Made by a program: the position numbers and the translations under genes | Assembly: GCF_002025705.1 (NCBI RefSeq) | Contig: NZ_CP018846.1 | Coordinates: 2,905,501-2,969,500, forward strand | DNA: 64,000 nt | From: Pseudomonas putida | GTDB taxonomy: Bacteria; Pseudomonadota; Gammaproteobacteria; Pseudomonadales; Pseudomonadaceae | Reading direction: 5' to 3' | Shown here: one piece after another, positions 44,860 to 53,761 of the stretch | Layout of the letters: each line of letters opens with the position of its first letter | How positions within the stretch are numbered: the first letter of the stretch is position 1 | Notes under the pieces: model-generated | Databases searched by the model: none | What the model saw: only the letters and a program-made list of their open reading frames with translations | What the model was told of the DNA's origin: nothing

Positions 44860-45269
44860 TGGCCATCGACCCAACCCTGCCGGCGTTGTACGCCGGCTTC
44901 GGTTGCCGCCGGGGCTGCCCGGTGGAGGTTCTCGATACCTTGTTGCATGAAGTGCTGCAGCGTCATGGCCTGAACGCCTCAGCGCTTAACGGCCTTGCCA
45001 GCATCGCCGGCAAGGCCGATGAGCCAGGCCTGCAACAACTTGCAGCACGTCACGCCCTGCCTTTGCTGGTTTTCGATGCCGAGCAACTGCAGGCGTTCGA
45101 GCCACAACTCAGCCACCGCTCCCCAGTTGCCTACGCCCACAGCGGCTGCTGGGGCGTGGCCGAGAGCGCGGCACTGGCCCTGGCCAGCCTCAGTCACGCA
45201 AGCGCCATACTCAAGGTGACCCGGCAAGTGCTCGGCCCCGCTACCCTGGCATTGGCCTGCAGCCGATAA
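44859..45269 (+). CDS. cobE: Cobalamin biosynthesis protein CobE (CbiG C-terminal domain)
   Basis: A 136-aa soluble protein: YAGFGCRRGCPVEVL, LNGLASIAGKADEPGLQQLA and the Gly-Val-Ala-Glu-Ser-Ala motif GCWGVAESAALALA are hallmarks of the CobE/CbiG_C fold. It participates near the precorrin-3B to precorrin-4 steps of the aerobic pathway; its exact role is not settled. The ATG overlaps the cbtA stop (TGATG). Confidence 0.88.
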   Translation: MAIDPTLPALYAGFGCRRGCPVEVLDTLLHEVLQRHGLNASALNGLASIAGKADEPGLQQLAARHALPLLVFDAEQLQAFEPQLSHRSPVAYAHSGCWGVAESAALALASLSHASAILKVTRQVLGPATLALACSR

Positions 45270-45299
45270 TCGCCTCTTTCACCTATTCAAGGATTTGCC

Positions 45300-46052
45300 A
45301 TGACGGTCTACTTCATCGGCGCCGGCCCCGGCGACCCGGAACTGATCACGGTCAAGGGCCAGCGCCTGATCCGCCAGTGCCCGGTGATCATCTACGCAGG
45401 CTCCCTGGTACCCGCCGCGGTGCTCGAAGGCCATCGTGCCGAGACGGTCATCAACAGCGCCGAACTGCACCTTGAGCAGATCATCGACGCCATCCGCGCA
45501 GCACATGCCAAGGGCCATGACGTGGCCCGGGTGCACAGTGGCGACCCAAGCCTGTACGGCGCCATCGGCGAGCAGATCCGCCACCTGCGCGAACTGGGCA
45601 TCGACTACCAGATAGTCCCCGGGGTCACAGCCACCGCAGCCAGTGCGGCGCTGCTTGGCTGTGAACTGACCCTGCCGCAAGTGGCACAGACGGTCATCCT
45701 CACCCGCTACGGCGACAGCTCCCCCATGCCCGCAGGCGAACAGCTCGGCGACCTTGCCCGCCATGGCAGCACCCTGGCCATTCACCTCGGGGTCAAGCAC
45801 CTGCCACGCATCGTCGAAGAACTGCTGCCCCACTACGGTCCCGACTGCCCGATCGCAGTGGTTCATCGCGCCACCTGGCCGGATCAGGACTGGGTGCGCG
45901 GTACGCTGGCCGATATCGTCGAGCAGGTTGCCAGCAAGGGCTTTCGACGCACCGCACTGATCCTCGTCGGCCATGTGCTCGGCGATGCGCCGTTCACCGA
46001 GTCGGCGTTGTACCGCGCCGGCCACGCTCACCTGTACCGCCCCGGCGAGTAG
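45300..46052 (+). CDS. cobM: Precorrin-4 C11-methyltransferase CobM
   Basis: A 250-aa SAM-dependent methyltransferase that converts precorrin-4 to precorrin-5. Family motifs: VYFIGAGPGDPELITVKGQR at the N-terminus, VHSGDPSLYGAIGEQ and VPGVTATAASAALLGCELTL. AAGGATTTGCC precedes the ATG. Fourth gene of the plus-strand B12-regulated operon. Confidence 0.95.
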   Translation: MTVYFIGAGPGDPELITVKGQRLIRQCPVIIYAGSLVPAAVLEGHRAETVINSAELHLEQIIDAIRAAHAKGHDVARVHSGDPSLYGAIGEQIRHLRELGIDYQIVPGVTATAASAALLGCELTLPQVAQTVILTRYGDSSPMPAGEQLGDLARHGSTLAIHLGVKHLPRIVEELLPHYGPDCPIAVVHRATWPDQDWVRGTLADIVEQVASKGFRRTALILVGHVLGDAPFTESALYRAGHAHLYRPGE

Positions 46053-46113
46053 CATTGCAACGGCGACAAAGGGCGGAGCAGACTGCACATTCCACCAGAC
46101 CGGAGGGATACCC

Positions 46114-46356
46114 ATGCTGGAGCTGCGCCCTAATTGTGAATGCTGTGATGCCGATCTGCCGGGCGATAGCCCTGATGCGATGATCTGCTCTTTCGAATGT
46201 ACCTTCTGCCGCCACTGCGCCCACAGACGCTTGCAGGGGCGCTGCCCGAATTGCAGTGGCCAGCTGCTGGCCCGCCCAACACGGGTGGGCCAGGCCTTGA
46301 GCAACAATCCCGCCTCGACCCAGCGCGTCCTCAAGCCGCACCCGACCTGCGCCTGA
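46114..46356 (+). CDS. DUF1272 Cys-rich protein
   Basis: 80 aa from ATG 46114, with CGGAGGGAT upstream. MLELRPNCECCDADLPGDSP is the DUF1272 opening. Two Cys clusters follow (CSFECTFCRHCAHR and CPNCSGQL), consistent with zinc binding. Function unknown. It is separated by 61 bp from cobM and probably read through from it. Confidence 0.85.
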   Translation: MLELRPNCECCDADLPGDSPDAMICSFECTFCRHCAHRRLQGRCPNCSGQLLARPTRVGQALSNNPASTQRVLKPHPTCA

Positions 46357-46409
46357 CCTTCCCCCCAGCACAGGTATCGTCGCCTCTGGCGATGCCTGTA
46401 ACGGCATTT

Positions 46410-46428
46410 TTGTAGGAAATTTCTACAA
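46410..46428. promoter_or_regulatory. Inverted repeat, probable operator of the EvgA-like regulator gene
   Basis: TTGTAGGAAATTTCTACAA: half-sites TTGTAGGAA and TTGTAGAAA in opposite orientation. From memory EvgA half-sites read TTGTARGAA, which these match. A TATACT -10-like box follows at 46454-46459. Autoregulation is inference. Confidence 0.45.
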
Positions 46429-46571
46429 TACCGGCTTGCTTGTTCAACATATCTATACTCGCCATTACCTAGGATCCGGAATGGTCGTATCGTGCCGCAC
46501 AGCAGAAAAAGCTTGCAGACGTCACCTGATTGCTTCGGGGGGCCGACCACATTCCGACAGGAGTTAGTGAC

Positions 46572-47186
46572 ATGACAACAGTGCTGATCGTTGATGATCA
46601 TGCCATCGTCCGTTTTTCCTTGCGCATACTGCTTGAGCGTGAGCGCTTTCGTATCGTCGGCGAAGTCGACAATGGCAGTGAAGTGGCGCAGAAGGTACGC
46701 GACTTGCGCCCAGATGTAGTGGTGCTGGACATAGGGCTTCCCGGCCTGGATGGCATGGAGGTCATCAAGCGCCTGCAACAACAGGAACCGGCACCGAAAA
46801 TCATGGTGCTTACCGGGCAAGCCACCGATCTTTACGTACGCCGCTGCCTGGATGCTGGCATCGGTGCATTCGTCACCAAAGGCGAGGATCTCGAGGCCGT
46901 GGTGTTCGCCCTCAAGGCCCTGATCAAAGGCTACTCCACCTTTCCGCAGATGGCGGTCAACAGCAACACCCTGGAGAGCGAGCCTGAGCGCCTGAGCAGC
47001 CTGTCCAACCGCGAGATGGAAGTGCTGCGGCGCCTGAGCCGTGGTGAAAACAACAAGAACATCGGCGCCTGCATGAACCTCAGCGCCAAGACCATCAGCA
47101 CCTACCGTGGTCGCATCATGGAAAAGCTCAAGACCGAGTCACTGGTGGAAATGGTTGATCTGGCCAAACGCAACCATGTCAACTGA
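46572..47186 (+). CDS. NarL/EvgA-BvgA-like response regulator
   Basis: 204 aa from ATG 46572; the longer frame from 46530 lacks support. Receiver domain with VDDHAIVRF, phospho-Asp in VVVLDIGLPGLDG, and the Thr/Lys positions VLTGQ and FVTKG. A LuxR-type HTH follows (LSNREMEVLRRLSRGENNKN, LSAKTISTYRGRIMEKL). The next gene, a BvgS-like kinase, overlaps its end by 11 bp. Resembles EvgA/BvgA and RocA1 pairs, which control surface factors and acid or drug tolerance. Confidence 0.88.
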   Translation: MTTVLIVDDHAIVRFSLRILLERERFRIVGEVDNGSEVAQKVRDLRPDVVVLDIGLPGLDGMEVIKRLQQQEPAPKIMVLTGQATDLYVRRCLDAGIGAFVTKGEDLEAVVFALKALIKGYSTFPQMAVNSNTLESEPERLSSLSNREMEVLRRLSRGENNKNIGACMNLSAKTISTYRGRIMEKLKTESLVEMVDLAKRNHVN

Positions 47187-50100
47187 GCACCCGGGCAGCA
47201 TGGAGCGTGTCCTGGCCTGCCTGACGCTGTTCATCACCCTGGCCTGCTGCCCGCTCATGGCCTTCGCCGAAAGTGAACCACGGCATTTGCTGGCACGCGC
47301 CACCAGTGCCGCCCCCCCCCCTGCAACTGGATGCAGCCGATCGCCAGTGGCTGCGCCAGCGCGGCGTCTTGTTGCTGGGAAGTTCCCGGCCAGATTACCC
47401 GCCGTTCGAGATCAACGTCAGCCCGGCTGATTATGAAGGCCTCAGTGCCGACTATGCCGGGCTGATCGCCGAACAACTGGGCGTCCCGATCGAAGTCAGG
47501 CGCTTCGACAGCCGTCACGAAGCGATCGCCGCGTTGCGCGCAGGCAAGATCGACTTGCTGGGCAGCTCCAATGGCTTCGAAGCGGCCGATGCCCAGCTCA
47601 GCCTCAGCGTGCCCTACGCCGATGACCTGCCGGTGATCGTGACGCGTCAGGACACCCCCCTGAAGCTGGGCAAGGACCTGGCCGGCTTGCGCCTGGCAAT
47701 GGTCGACCACTATCTGCCGGGCGAGACCGTTCGCGCACTCTACCCCAAGGCACAACTGAGCCTCTATCGCTCGACCCTGGCTGGCCTGGCAGCGGTCGAG
47801 CTGGGTGAGGCGGACGCTTATCTGGGCGATGCCATCAGTACCGACTACCTGATTGGCAAGAGTTACCAGGGCACGATGAAGATCGACCATTTTTCACAGG
47901 TGGCACCCGCCAGCTTTGCCTTCGCTTTCGCCAATGACAATGTGCGGCTGCACCGCCTGGTCGACAGTGCCATGGCCAGGATCACCGAAAGCGAGCGCCT
48001 GAATATCCTGCGCCGCTGGAGCAGCGGCAATACCAGCTTGTTGCTTGAGCGTCACCTGTCGGCACTGACAGACGAAGAGCTGACCTGGATAGCCCGCCAT
48101 CCGACCATAAGCGTGCTGGTCGATACCGCCCTTGCCCCGCTGACCTTCAACGACGCCCAACAGCATATCAACGGGATTACCGTCGACCTCCTCAAACAAA
48201 TTACCCTGCGCACCGGCTTGCAGTTCGAATTCATCGAACGAGACACCGTGCAGCAGATGGTCGAACAAGTTGCACGCGGAGAGGCACAGATGATCGGGGC
48301 ACTGGGCTATGGCACAGAACGCGCGACGCAGCTGCGCTATACCCGCCCCTATCTGGTCAGCCCACGAGTGCTGGTGACCCGCATTCAGGCGCCCTCGCCC
48401 TTGCAAGCTGGAAACCTCGATACGCAGCGCATCGCCCTTCTGCATGGCTCCCACCTGCGCGACGAAGTGATGCGCCGCTTTCCTCATGCGAAACTGGTCA
48501 TGGTCAACAACCCCCTTGGCCTGATGGAAGCAGTGGCCAATGGCGATGCTGACGTCGCCTATAGCAGCTATATCAATGCCTCGTACTACACCAACCACGT
48601 ATTCAAGGGGCAACTGCGTATCGCCAGTGTCATGGACGACGAGCCAGCTGCCGCCGCCTTCGCCGTGGCACCTGACCAGCCGCAACTGCAGGCCATCCTC
48701 GACAAGGCACTGATCAGTATTCCCCCAGAAGAGCTGGGTCAGTTGATAAACCGCTGGCACACCAGCACCTTGGTCAGTGACAGCCCTTGGCGCAACTACC
48801 GCACACTGACACTGCAAGTGCTGGTGCTGTCAGCCCTGCTGCTGGCGGGCGTGGTGTTCTGGAACAGCTACCTGCGCAAGTTGATCCACCAACGCACCGA
48901 AGCTCAACGCGCGCTCCAGGCACAACTGGCCTTCAGCCGCGGGCTGCTGGAGCAGCTGCGCCAGGCCAAGGACGAAGCCGAACAGGCCAGCAAGACCAAA
49001 AGCGCGTTCGTGGCGACCATGAGCCATGAGATACGTACTCCCATGAACGCGGTGATCGGCTTGCTGGAGCTGGCACTGAATGACAACCGCTCTGGCCGTT
49101 GCGACACTCAGGTCCTGCAAACCGCTCACGACTCCGCCATCGGCCTGCTCGGGCTGATCGGCGACATCCTCGACATATCCCGCATCGAAACCGGGCACAT
49201 GACCCTCCAGCCCGTAGCGACCGACCTGGTCGACCTGGTACGCAGCACGCTGCGGGTATTCGAGGGCAATGCACGGATAAAGGGCCTGCACCTGCAAAGC
49301 GAGCTGCCTGACGAGCCGCTCTGGGTCCTGGCCGACCCGTTGCGGATCAAGCAGATCCTTTCCAACCTGCTGAGCAATGCCATCAAGTTCACTGACCGTG
49401 GCGACGTCGTGGCGCGCCTTGCATTCAAACCCTCGGCGGCAGGCGAAACCGTGCTGATAGAGTTGGGCGTGAGCGACACCGGCATCGGCATTGCCCCCCA
49501 GGATCAGGCGCGGCTGTTCAACACCTTCACCCAGGCCTCAGGCCCACGGGCCAGCCAGGGCGCTGGCCTGGGCCTGGTGATCAGCCGGACGTTGGCCGAG
49601 CTTATGGGCGGCAGGCTCGACCTGCAAAGCGTGGAAGGCGTCGGCACCCGCGTGCGCGTCCAGTTGCAGCTTATACCGAGCGCGCCAGCCGCACCGGTGG
49701 AGCTCAACCAGGACGACGACGAAGCCGTCAGCGGGCAACTGAATGTGCTGGTGGTCGATGACTACCCTGCCAACCTGATGCTGCTGGAAAAGCAGCTCAA
49801 CAGCCTCGGCCACCAGGTGACGCTGGCCGAAAATGGCGAAATTGCCCTGGCCTTGTGGCAAGCGCACACATTCGATCTGGTCATCACCGACTGCAGCATG
49901 CCGGTGATGGACGGCCATGAGCTGGCCCGCAGGCTGCGCCAGCTGGAGCAAGCCAGCGGGCAGCCCGCCTGCAGCATTCTCGGAGTGACAGCCAATGCCC
50001 AGGCCGAAGAGCGTCAACGCTGCCTGGAAAGCGGCATGGACGACTGCCTGTTCAAGCCCATCGGGCTGCGCACACTGAAGGCTCACCTGCCACACCTGCG

Positions 50101-50476
50101 AACCAGCGCGCCGGTGTCAGCCCCCAAGGCAAGCGGCTTCAACCTCAACGAACTGCGCCACCTGACCCAGGATGACCAGCAGCTGACCAGGCGCCTGCTC
50201 GAACAACTGACACACAGTGCCCAGCAAGACCTTGCCGCCCTGCAAGCGCTTGGCCCCGTCAGCGACCACGAGGCATTGCGCGCCCTTGCCCACCGTATAA
50301 AAGGGGGCGCCAAGATGCTGCGGGTACGCGGCGTGGTCAAGGATTGCGAAGCCATCGAACAGGCACACGCCCAGGGGCTGCCGACGGAGGCGTTGCGCCT
50401 GCAGCTGGAAGCGAGCCTGCAGGCCTTGCTGAGGGAGCTGGGCGATAACCTCAGTGCAATTGCAGCGTCGAGCTGA
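47176..50476 (+). CDS. BvgS/EvgS-like hybrid histidine kinase, frame broken at a poly-C tract
   Basis: A signal peptide frame starts at ATG 47176 or 47200 ([23 protein letters not shown]) and runs to ten Cs at 47312-47321. The kinase frame continues as [15 protein letters not shown] in another phase to 50476. With nine or twelve Cs the two would join into about 1099 residues. Order in the main frame: two periplasmic SBP_bac_3 domains (about 20-490), one helix (about 510-530), HisKA ([13 protein letters not shown]), HATPase ([13 protein letters not shown]), receiver ([20 protein letters not shown]) and HPt ([12 protein letters not shown]). No PAS domain. A GTG at 47273 could start the main frame but without an export signal. 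Confidence 0.85.
47312..47321 (+). repeat. Poly-C tract (10 C) at the kinase signal-peptide junction
   Basis: Ten consecutive C between the signal peptide and the first sensor domain. Nine or twelve would restore one frame. Slipped-strand mispairing could switch the kinase on and off. Confidence 0.9.
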
Positions 50477-51770
50477 TCTGGCTGATAGCGTCGACCACGT
50501 GGCGGGAACCCTGCTGGATCTCCATGATGACCGTCCCCGCCTCGTTGGCCAGGGCAACGCCCCGCCCGGTACGTGACAGGCTCGACTGCATGCTGGCCAC
50601 GGCGGTCAGCGACAGGTCGTGGTTCTGCCGCACCACATCGACGATCTCCAGCGTCGCCTTGCTGGTGCGCGCCGCCAGGCTGCGCACCTCATCGGCAACC
50701 ACGGCAAAGCCGCGGCCATGCTCACCGGCCCGGGCCGCCTCAATCGCCGCGTTCAAGGCCAGCAGGTTGGTCTGGTCGGCGATACCGCGGATGGTCAGCA
50801 CGATCTGCCCGATCACATCCGATTGCTTGCTCACCGCGTCGATACTGCGCGCGGCATCATTGAGTTCCTGGGAAATCTGCTCGATCACCGCCACGGTCTG
50901 CTGCACCACCTCGGTACCCTTGCGCGCGCAGGCATCGGTCTGCACCGAGCTGGCATGGGCCGCATCGGCGGCGCTCTGCTGGGTGCTGACCTGTGCAGTG
51001 ATGTCGCTGGCAAACTTGACCACCTTGTACAGGCGGCCCTTGTTATCGAAGATCGGGTTGTACGAGGCCTCCAGATAAATCGTCTGACCCTGCTTGTTGA
51101 CCCGTTCGAAGCGGTGCGAGTGATACTCGCCGCGATTGAGGGACGCCCAGAACTCGCGGTATGCACCGGATTCACGCTCATGGGGCAGGCAGAACAGCCC
51201 ATGGTGACGGCCCTGCACTTCTTCGAGGGAATAGCCCATTGTCTGGAGGAAGTTGCGGTTGGCTTTGATCACCCGCCCTTGCGGAGTGAACTCGACCACG
51301 GCCATGGAGCGGCCAATGGCCTTGAGCAGGCTTTCGCTTTCGTGTTCGTCCTTCACCCGCTGGCTGATATCGGCCGCCACCTTGATCACGCTGGTAACCT
51401 GCTGTTGCTCGTTGACCACCGGCATGTAGCTGGCCTCCAGCCAGACTTCACGGCCGGCCTTGTCGACGCGTTCGAAGGTGCCGCTGATGGCCTTGCCTTG
51501 GCCCAGTTCCTGCCACAGTTGCTGGTACTCAGCACTCTTGGCATAGCTGGGGTCGCAGAACAGGCGGTGGTGCTTGCCACGCAGCTCATCAACGTTGTAG
51601 CCCATGGCCTGACAGAACTGGGCATTGGCATCGAGGATGGTGCCGTCAGGGGCGAACTCGATCATCGCCATGCAGCGGCTTATGGCCGCGAGCTTCGCCT
51701 GGGCTTCGGCCAGGGCCTTGTGGGTGCGCTGAATCTCGATCAGGTCAGACTTGCGGTGGAAATCGAACAT
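50451..51770 (-). CDS. BdlA/Aer-like cytoplasmic PAS-PAS-MCP protein
   Basis: 439 aa from ATG 51770 ([14 protein letters not shown]); an ATG at 51818 lacks a ribosome-binding site. Two PAS domains (about 35-150 and 155-270) repeat the pattern A-N-x-x-F-x-x-M-G-Y ([32 protein letters not shown]). An MCP signalling domain follows ([20 protein letters not shown]). No membrane helices. The layout equals P. aeruginosa BdlA, which mediates biofilm dispersion, so a role in dispersion or energy taxis is inferred. The 3' end overlaps the kinase gene by 26 bp on the opposite strand. Confidence 0.85.
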   Translation of the reverse strand: MFDFHRKSDLIEIQRTHKALAEAQAKLAAISRCMAMIEFAPDGTILDANAQFCQAMGYNVDELRGKHHRLFCDPSYAKSAEYQQLWQELGQGKAISGTFERVDKAGREVWLEASYMPVVNEQQQVTSVIKVAADISQRVKDEHESESLLKAIGRSMAVVEFTPQGRVIKANRNFLQTMGYSLEEVQGRHHGLFCLPHERESGAYREFWASLNRGEYHSHRFERVNKQGQTIYLEASYNPIFDNKGRLYKVVKFASDITAQVSTQQSAADAAHASSVQTDACARKGTEVVQQTVAVIEQISQELNDAARSIDAVSKQSDVIGQIVLTIRGIADQTNLLALNAAIEAARAGEHGRGFAVVADEVRSLAARTSKATLEIVDVVRQNHDLSLTAVASMQSSLSRTGRGVALANEAGTVIMEIQQGSRHVVDAISQISSTLQLH

Positions 51771-51884
51771 GGTGCCAGGATCCTCGATGCTCGGATTTTC
51801 CTGAGCATAGATCGGCATTGTTGCCGTGCAAGCCAGTTGATATCACTTTGTGATTAACCAGTTACAGGCAGGTGCTGAAAAACC

Positions 51885-52904
51885 TCATGAGCTCTCGCGC
51901 ACCATCAGTTCAAAGCCAAGGTCTTGCTGCTCGGTTGCCACGCGCTTGCCATCGAGCAGTGCCAGCAGTGCCTGCGCCGCGCCCCGACCAACGGCTGCCC
52001 GTGGGGTGCGAATAGAGGTCAGGCGCGGCACCATGTGCGCCGAAGCAGGCAAGTCGTTGAAACCGACCATAGCCACCTGGCGCGGTACTTCGATGCCTTG
52101 GCGCAACGCCTGCAACACTGCGCCCTGGGCAAGGTCGTCGTTACAGAAGAAGATGCCATCCACATCGGGGGCCTGGGCCAATAGCTGGCTGAACAGTTCG
52201 CTACCCAATGCAATGGAAGACGGTTGCGACGCCAGGATCTCCAGCTCGCTGGCCAGCATGCCGGCTTCGGCAAGGGCCTGGCGGAACCCTTCGGCGCGCT
52301 GCATCACTCGTGGGTCGAGCTGCGCGGCAATGAACGCAAGGCGCCGCCGGCCACGCGCGATCAGGTGCGTTGCGGCGGCCCGCCCGGCCTGCTGTTGGGA
52401 AAAGCCCACCGACAACGCGCCCGCCTCACCGCCCAGTTCCATCATGTGCACGCAGGGCACGCCGCTGGCTGCCAGCATCTGCCGCGACGCGTCGCTGCGG
52501 TCGAAGCCGGTGAGCAGCATGCCGCAGGGCTGATAGGCCAGATAATTGCGGATCAGGTTTTCTTCTTCGTCGATATCGTAGTGATAGTTACCAATCAGCA
52601 CTTCGAGCCCACGCGGGCGCATCACCTCGTGGATGGCTTCCAGGGTGTCGATGAACAGCTGGTTGGACAACGACGGGATCAGCACCACCACCGATTGACT
52701 GCGCGCCGACGCCAGCGCCCGGGCTGCATGGTTGGCGACGTAGCCCAGGGACGCGGCGGCGGCCATGACTTTTTCCACCAGCTCCGGGGCAACCGTGCTG
52801 ACACCGCGCAAGGCGCGCGAAGCGGTAATCGGGGAAACCCCGGATAGCCTGGCGACTTCAGCCAGCGTGGGACGACCTGTGGTGCGGGAGCCTGTGCGGG
52901 TCAT
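51885..52904 (-). CDS. gntR: LacI-family gluconate repressor GntR
   Basis: A 339-aa LacI/GalR-type repressor. N-terminal HTH at about 12-35 (PTLAEVARLSGVSPITASRA) and hinge LGYVANHAARALAS, then a sugar-binding domain (SVVVLIPSLSNQLFIDTLEA). It is divergent from gntK and gntP, whose upstream regions carry palindromic AGCGCT operators, as does its own. Gluconate or 6-phosphogluconate should relieve repression. Confidence 0.9.
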   Translation of the reverse strand: MTRTGSRTTGRPTLAEVARLSGVSPITASRALRGVSTVAPELVEKVMAAAASLGYVANHAARALASARSQSVVVLIPSLSNQLFIDTLEAIHEVMRPRGLEVLIGNYHYDIDEEENLIRNYLAYQPCGMLLTGFDRSDASRQMLAASGVPCVHMMELGGEAGALSVGFSQQQAGRAAATHLIARGRRRLAFIAAQLDPRVMQRAEGFRQALAEAGMLASELEILASQPSSIALGSELFSQLLAQAPDVDGIFFCNDDLAQGAVLQALRQGIEVPRQVAMVGFNDLPASAHMVPRLTSIRTPRAAVGRGAAQALLALLDGKRVATEQQDLGFELMVRESS

Positions 52905-52945
52905 GGATGTTGTAATTTTACTACTTGCAGGAATGGGGAACGGCC

Positions 52946-52964
52946 ACTAAGGTAGCGCTGTCTC
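52946..52964. promoter_or_regulatory. GntR operator candidate upstream of gntR
   Basis: ACTAAGGTAGCGCTGTCTC. It shares TAGCGCT and GTCTC with the two sites below. It also fits the AC-N-AAG-N-TAGCGCT pattern I recall for P. aeruginosa GntR. Confidence 0.65.
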
Positions 52965-53076
52965 AGGACGCAGGCAATGTAATCTTTGGTAGTGGCCACT
53001 GCAGCGCTCTGCCAAGCGTCCATACTGCGTAAGGACAAGACCAATAACACCGGGGAGGTGGCGTGTCGTCAGCGAC

Positions 53077-53092
53077 GAGACAGCGCTATCTC
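53077..53092. promoter_or_regulatory. GntR operator candidate upstream of gntK
   Basis: GAGACAGCGCTATCTC, a 16-bp palindrome with one mismatch pair, 18 bp before the gntK start. Confidence 0.7.
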
Positions 53093-53110
53093 ACCCCGCA
53101 GGAGGTACTG

Positions 53111-53650
53111 ATGAATTCTCCCCTGTCCGCCATCGTGGTGATGGGCGTGGCCGGTTGCGGCAAAAGCTGCGTCGGTGATGCCATTGCCAAGCGAAGCGGC
53201 GGTCGCCTGATCGAAGGCGACGCCTTTCACCCTGCCGAGAACATCCGCAAGATGAGCGCTGGCATCCCTCTGGACGACGATGACCGTGCCGGTTGGCTGG
53301 TGCGCCTGGGCCAGGAACTGCAAGCGACGGTGAAGGCTGGCGAACGGCCGATCCTCACCTGCTCGGCGCTCAAGCGGCGTTACCGCGACACCCTGCGCGC
53401 GGCAATGCCGGAACTGGTATTCGTGTTCCTTGAGCTCACCCCCGCCGAAGCAGAAAAGCGCGTGCTCGCCCGCCCCGGCCACTTCATGCCGGCCAGCCTG
53501 ATCGACAGCCAGTTCGCTGCCCTCGAGGCGCCCCATGGCGAACCCCTGACCCTGCCGCTGGACGCCACTCAACCAATTGCGGTACTTGCCGAGACGGTCG
53601 ACGCCTGGCTAAAGCCCTGCGGTGAGCGGAACCTGGCGCGGACTGCCTGA
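53111..53650 (+). CDS. gntK: Gluconokinase GntK
   Basis: A 179-aa P-loop kinase that phosphorylates gluconate to 6-phosphogluconate for the Entner-Doudoroff pathway. The start at 53111 (MNSPLSAIVVMGVAGCGKS) has AGGAGG 7 nt upstream. Walker A GVAGCGKS, LIEGDAFHPAENIRKMSAGI and LTCSALKRRYRDTLR are the standard gluconokinase motifs. The operator 53077-53092 lies just upstream. Confidence 0.95.
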   Translation: MNSPLSAIVVMGVAGCGKSCVGDAIAKRSGGRLIEGDAFHPAENIRKMSAGIPLDDDDRAGWLVRLGQELQATVKAGERPILTCSALKRRYRDTLRAAMPELVFVFLELTPAEAEKRVLARPGHFMPASLIDSQFAALEAPHGEPLTLPLDATQPIAVLAETVDAWLKPCGERNLARTA

Positions 53651-53675
53651 ACCGGCGGTTTTTCCGGATCACCAA

Positions 53676-53689
53676 AGACAGCGCTGTCT
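53676..53689. promoter_or_regulatory. GntR operator candidate upstream of gntP
   Basis: AGACAGCGCTGTCT, a perfect 14-bp palindrome in the 111-bp gap between gntK and gntP, 72 bp before the gntP start. Confidence 0.75.
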
Positions 53690-53761
53690 CGACGCCTGAA
53701 GGCGGCGAAAGTTCAATAAAAGCTACGCCCAAAACAACGATAAGACCGAGGCATCAAAACC

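Noticed and set aside
45279..46820. 513-aa minus-strand ORF opposite cobM and the response regulator
   Set aside because: Runs antisense across several well-supported genes and intergenic DNA, which a real gene would not do.
47273..47320. GTG 47273 as the true start of the hybrid kinase
   Set aside because: It would yield a sensor kinase with periplasmic domains but no export signal. A good signal peptide exists just upstream in the other frame, so a frame break at the poly-C run is the better reading.
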